Shown here piece after piece: positions 23,722 through 25,227 of a DNA stretch of 25,227 nucleotides (position 1 is its first letter; each line of letters begins with the position of its first letter). Below the pieces are notes generated by a model. It was given only the letters and a program-made list of their open reading frames with translations. It made no database searches and was not told where the DNA came from. Made by a program: the position numbers and the translations under genes. Source of the DNA: CAYZPB01 sp964568525 (GTDB taxonomy: Bacteria > Bacillota > Bacilli > Tepidibacillales > Tepidibacillaceae); contig CAZMPM010000016.1 of NCBI GenBank assembly GCA_964568525.1, positions 1 through 25,227 on the forward strand, in the 5' to 3' direction.

Positions 23722-24948
23722 TCACACTTTTTTGAAGGCGATACTTGCATTATGGCCTCCAAAACCGAATGAGTTTGACATCGCATAATTTAAATCAACG
23801 TTTCTTTTGTGATTTGGTACGTAATCAAGATCGCATTCAGGATCAGCTTCCTTGTAACCAATCGTCGGCGGAATTATTCCAGTTTGTAATGCCATAACAC
23901 AAGCGATTGCCTCAATTGCACCAGCTGCCCCAAGCATGTGTCCTGTCATCGATTTTGTTGAACTAATCGGAATGTTCCTGGCTTGATCTCCGAACACCTT
24001 CTTAACTGCAATCGTTTCTGCCTTGTCGTTTAATGGAGTGCTTGTACCATGTGCATTGATATATAAACCATCACTTCCACTGATTCCAGCCTCTTGAGCC
24101 GCAAACTGCAGAGCTCTTGCCGCACCTTCAGCTTCAGGGTGTGGAGCTGTAATATGAAAAGCATCACTCGTATTACCGTAACCAACTAGCTCTGCGTAAA
24201 TCGTTGCACCCCGTTTTTTGGCATGTTCATATTCTTCCAAAATAAGCATTCCCGCACCCTCACCCATCACAAAACCATCACGCCGCTTATCAAAAGGAAT
24301 CGAGCTTGCGAGTGGTAAATTGCTTGAAGCTAGTGCCATCATGTTTGAAAACCCAGCAAAAGCTAAAGACGATATTGCGGCCTCTGAACCGCCAGCAATT
24401 ATTGCATCAGCATAGCCATATTTTATAGCACGATATGCTTCACCAATTGTATTGGTCGATGTCGCGCAAGCAGTTATTACTGGTAGCGAAGGTCCTTTTG
24501 CTTCAAATCTGATGGAAATGACGCCAGTTCCCATGTTCAGAATCATCATCGGGATAAAAAACGGCGACACCCTACGCGGACCTTCTTCAGCAAGCTTATT
24601 ACATTCGTTAACAAAACTATTCATTCCACCGATTCCCGAGCCGACATAGACTCCGAGTCGCTCTGGGTCAATGTTCCCCTCAAGACCGCTATCAAGCATA
24701 GCTTGTGTCGCCGCCGCTAGAGCATATTGCGAGAACAAATCTGTTTTGCGAATTTCGCTTTTTGCCATATATAAAAGCGGATCAAAATCCTTAACCTCTG
24801 CAGCAATTTTTACTTTATGGTCGGTTGTGTCAAAGCTTTTTATAAAATCAATTCCACATTTGCCATCAATCAGGTTTTTCCATAGAGTATTGACATCATT
24901 TCCTACGGGAGAAATTGCCCCCATGCCTGTTACGACAACTCTTTTCAT
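23722..24948 (-). CDS. fabF: Beta-ketoacyl-ACP synthase II
   Basis: The 408-residue condensing enzyme joins malonyl-ACP to a growing acyl chain. The active-site Cys161 (TACATSTN), His300 (NAHGTSTPLND), Lys332 and His337 (STKSMTGHMLGAAG) are all present. The C-terminal SNSFGFGGHNAS is typical of KAS II. The ATG has AAAGGAG 7 nt upstream, and the gene follows fabG after 36 nt. It ends in GTGTGA just before the accB ribosome binding site. Confidence 0.96.
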   Translation of the reverse strand: MKRVVVTGMGAISPVGNDVNTLWKNLIDGKCGIDFIKSFDTTDHKVKIAAEVKDFDPLLYMAKSEIRKTDLFSQYALAAATQAMLDSGLEGNIDPERLGVYVGSGIGGMNSFVNECNKLAEEGPRRVSPFFIPMMILNMGTGVISIRFEAKGPSLPVITACATSTNTIGEAYRAIKYGYADAIIAGGSEAAISSLAFAGFSNMMALASSNLPLASSIPFDKRRDGFVMGEGAGMLILEEYEHAKKRGATIYAELVGYGNTSDAFHITAPHPEAEGAARALQFAAQEAGISGSDGLYINAHGTSTPLNDKAETIAVKKVFGDQARNIPISSTKSMTGHMLGAAGAIEAIACVMALQTGIIPPTIGYKEADPECDLDYVPNHKRNVDLNYAMSNSFGFGGHNASIAFKKV

Positions 24949-24984
24949 AACCTTGCTCCTTTCAAAAATTAAAGCCGTATAAAA

Positions 24985-25227
24985 TTATATATAAAGTCCA
25001 CCGTCTACTTTTATTACTTCTCCGGTTATATAGCTGGCGCTATCTCCTGCAAGAAAAACAGCAAGATTAGCAACATCATCCGGAGTTCCCATTCTTCTAA
25101 GAGGAATCATATTCGTGTAATTTTCTTTTGTCTCAGCAGATAATAGTTCGGTCATTTCAGTCTCTATAAATCCTGGAGCGATTGCGTTACAGGTTATACC
25201 GCGTGCCGAAAACTCCTTTGCACAGGC
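24985..25227 (-). CDS. fabG: 3-oxoacyl-ACP reductase (partial, N-terminal part outside the window)
   Basis: The last 80 residues of a short-chain dehydrogenase are seen, entering in frame at the window edge. Motifs IAPGFIETEMTE, IPLRRMG, the DDVANLAVFLAGDSASYITGE stretch, and VDGGLYI at the end are those of FabG, which reduces 3-oxoacyl-ACP with NADPH. The stop is TAA at 24985-24987. The active-site Ser/Tyr/Lys and the nucleotide-binding glycines lie beyond the edge. It is the next upstream gene of the fab/acc operon, whose promoter is not in the window. Confidence 0.93.
   Translation of the reverse strand, partial: ACAKEFSARGITCNAIAPGFIETEMTELLSAETKENYTNMIPLRRMGTPDDVANLAVFLAGDSASYITGEVIKVDGGLYI

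Overview
The window is AT-rich bacterial DNA with strong AGGAGG-type ribosome binding sites, frequent GTG/TTG starts and short, overlapping operons. It carries the gene order fabG-fabF-accB-fabZ-accC-accD-accA and a 2-hydroxyacyl-CoA-dehydratase-type activator. Together these point to an anaerobic, low-GC Firmicutes-type bacterium; I cannot name a genus. A run of ten N at 8221-8230 shows this is a draft scaffold. No rRNA, tRNA, CRISPR array, insertion sequence or phage gene was seen. No stretch longer than 300 bases lacks a gene.

Left part, plus strand (1-4450): a two-subunit Na+/substrate symporter (DUF4212 small subunit, cut by the window edge, plus a VC_2705-type SSS permease), a small membrane protein, and a cNMP/CBS/DUF294-nucleotidyltransferase-like protein. 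This looks like a carboxylate (acetate-like) uptake operon with its own cytoplasmic sensor, closed by a terminator. Next (4455-6254) is a two-gene unit: an unusual TetR-family regulator with two tandem DNA-binding domains, then an unrecognised 8-TM membrane protein. It ends in a terminator that works in both directions.

Middle, minus strand (6273-13806): an acyl-CoA-synthetase-like AMP-forming ligase (interrupted by the N run), a TIM-barrel sugar-phosphate isomerase/epimerase-like protein and a flavin-reductase-like protein form one unit behind a visible promoter. Upstream of it lies an odd pair: a short single-stranded-DNA-binding protein, coupled to a 1330-residue secreted protein with PKD-like domains and a tyrosine-rich repeat region.

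Right part, minus strand (13863-18936): a TetR regulator, a large activase with two ATPase domains, and its separate 451-residue dehydratase-like partner. In many Firmicutes these last two are one polypeptide of about 1400 residues. Finally (18967-25227) the distal half of a type II fatty-acid-synthesis operon encodes fabG (partial), fabF, accB, fabZ, accC, accD, accA and a DegV/FakB-type fatty-acid-binding protein fused translationally to the end. This makes malonyl-CoA, elongates acyl-ACP and may link to handling of free fatty acids.

The points most worth a second look are the tandem-headed TetR regulator, the ssb/giant secreted protein pair with inverted repeats over its promoter, the split activase with duplicated cluster ligands, and the DegV protein built into the acc operon.
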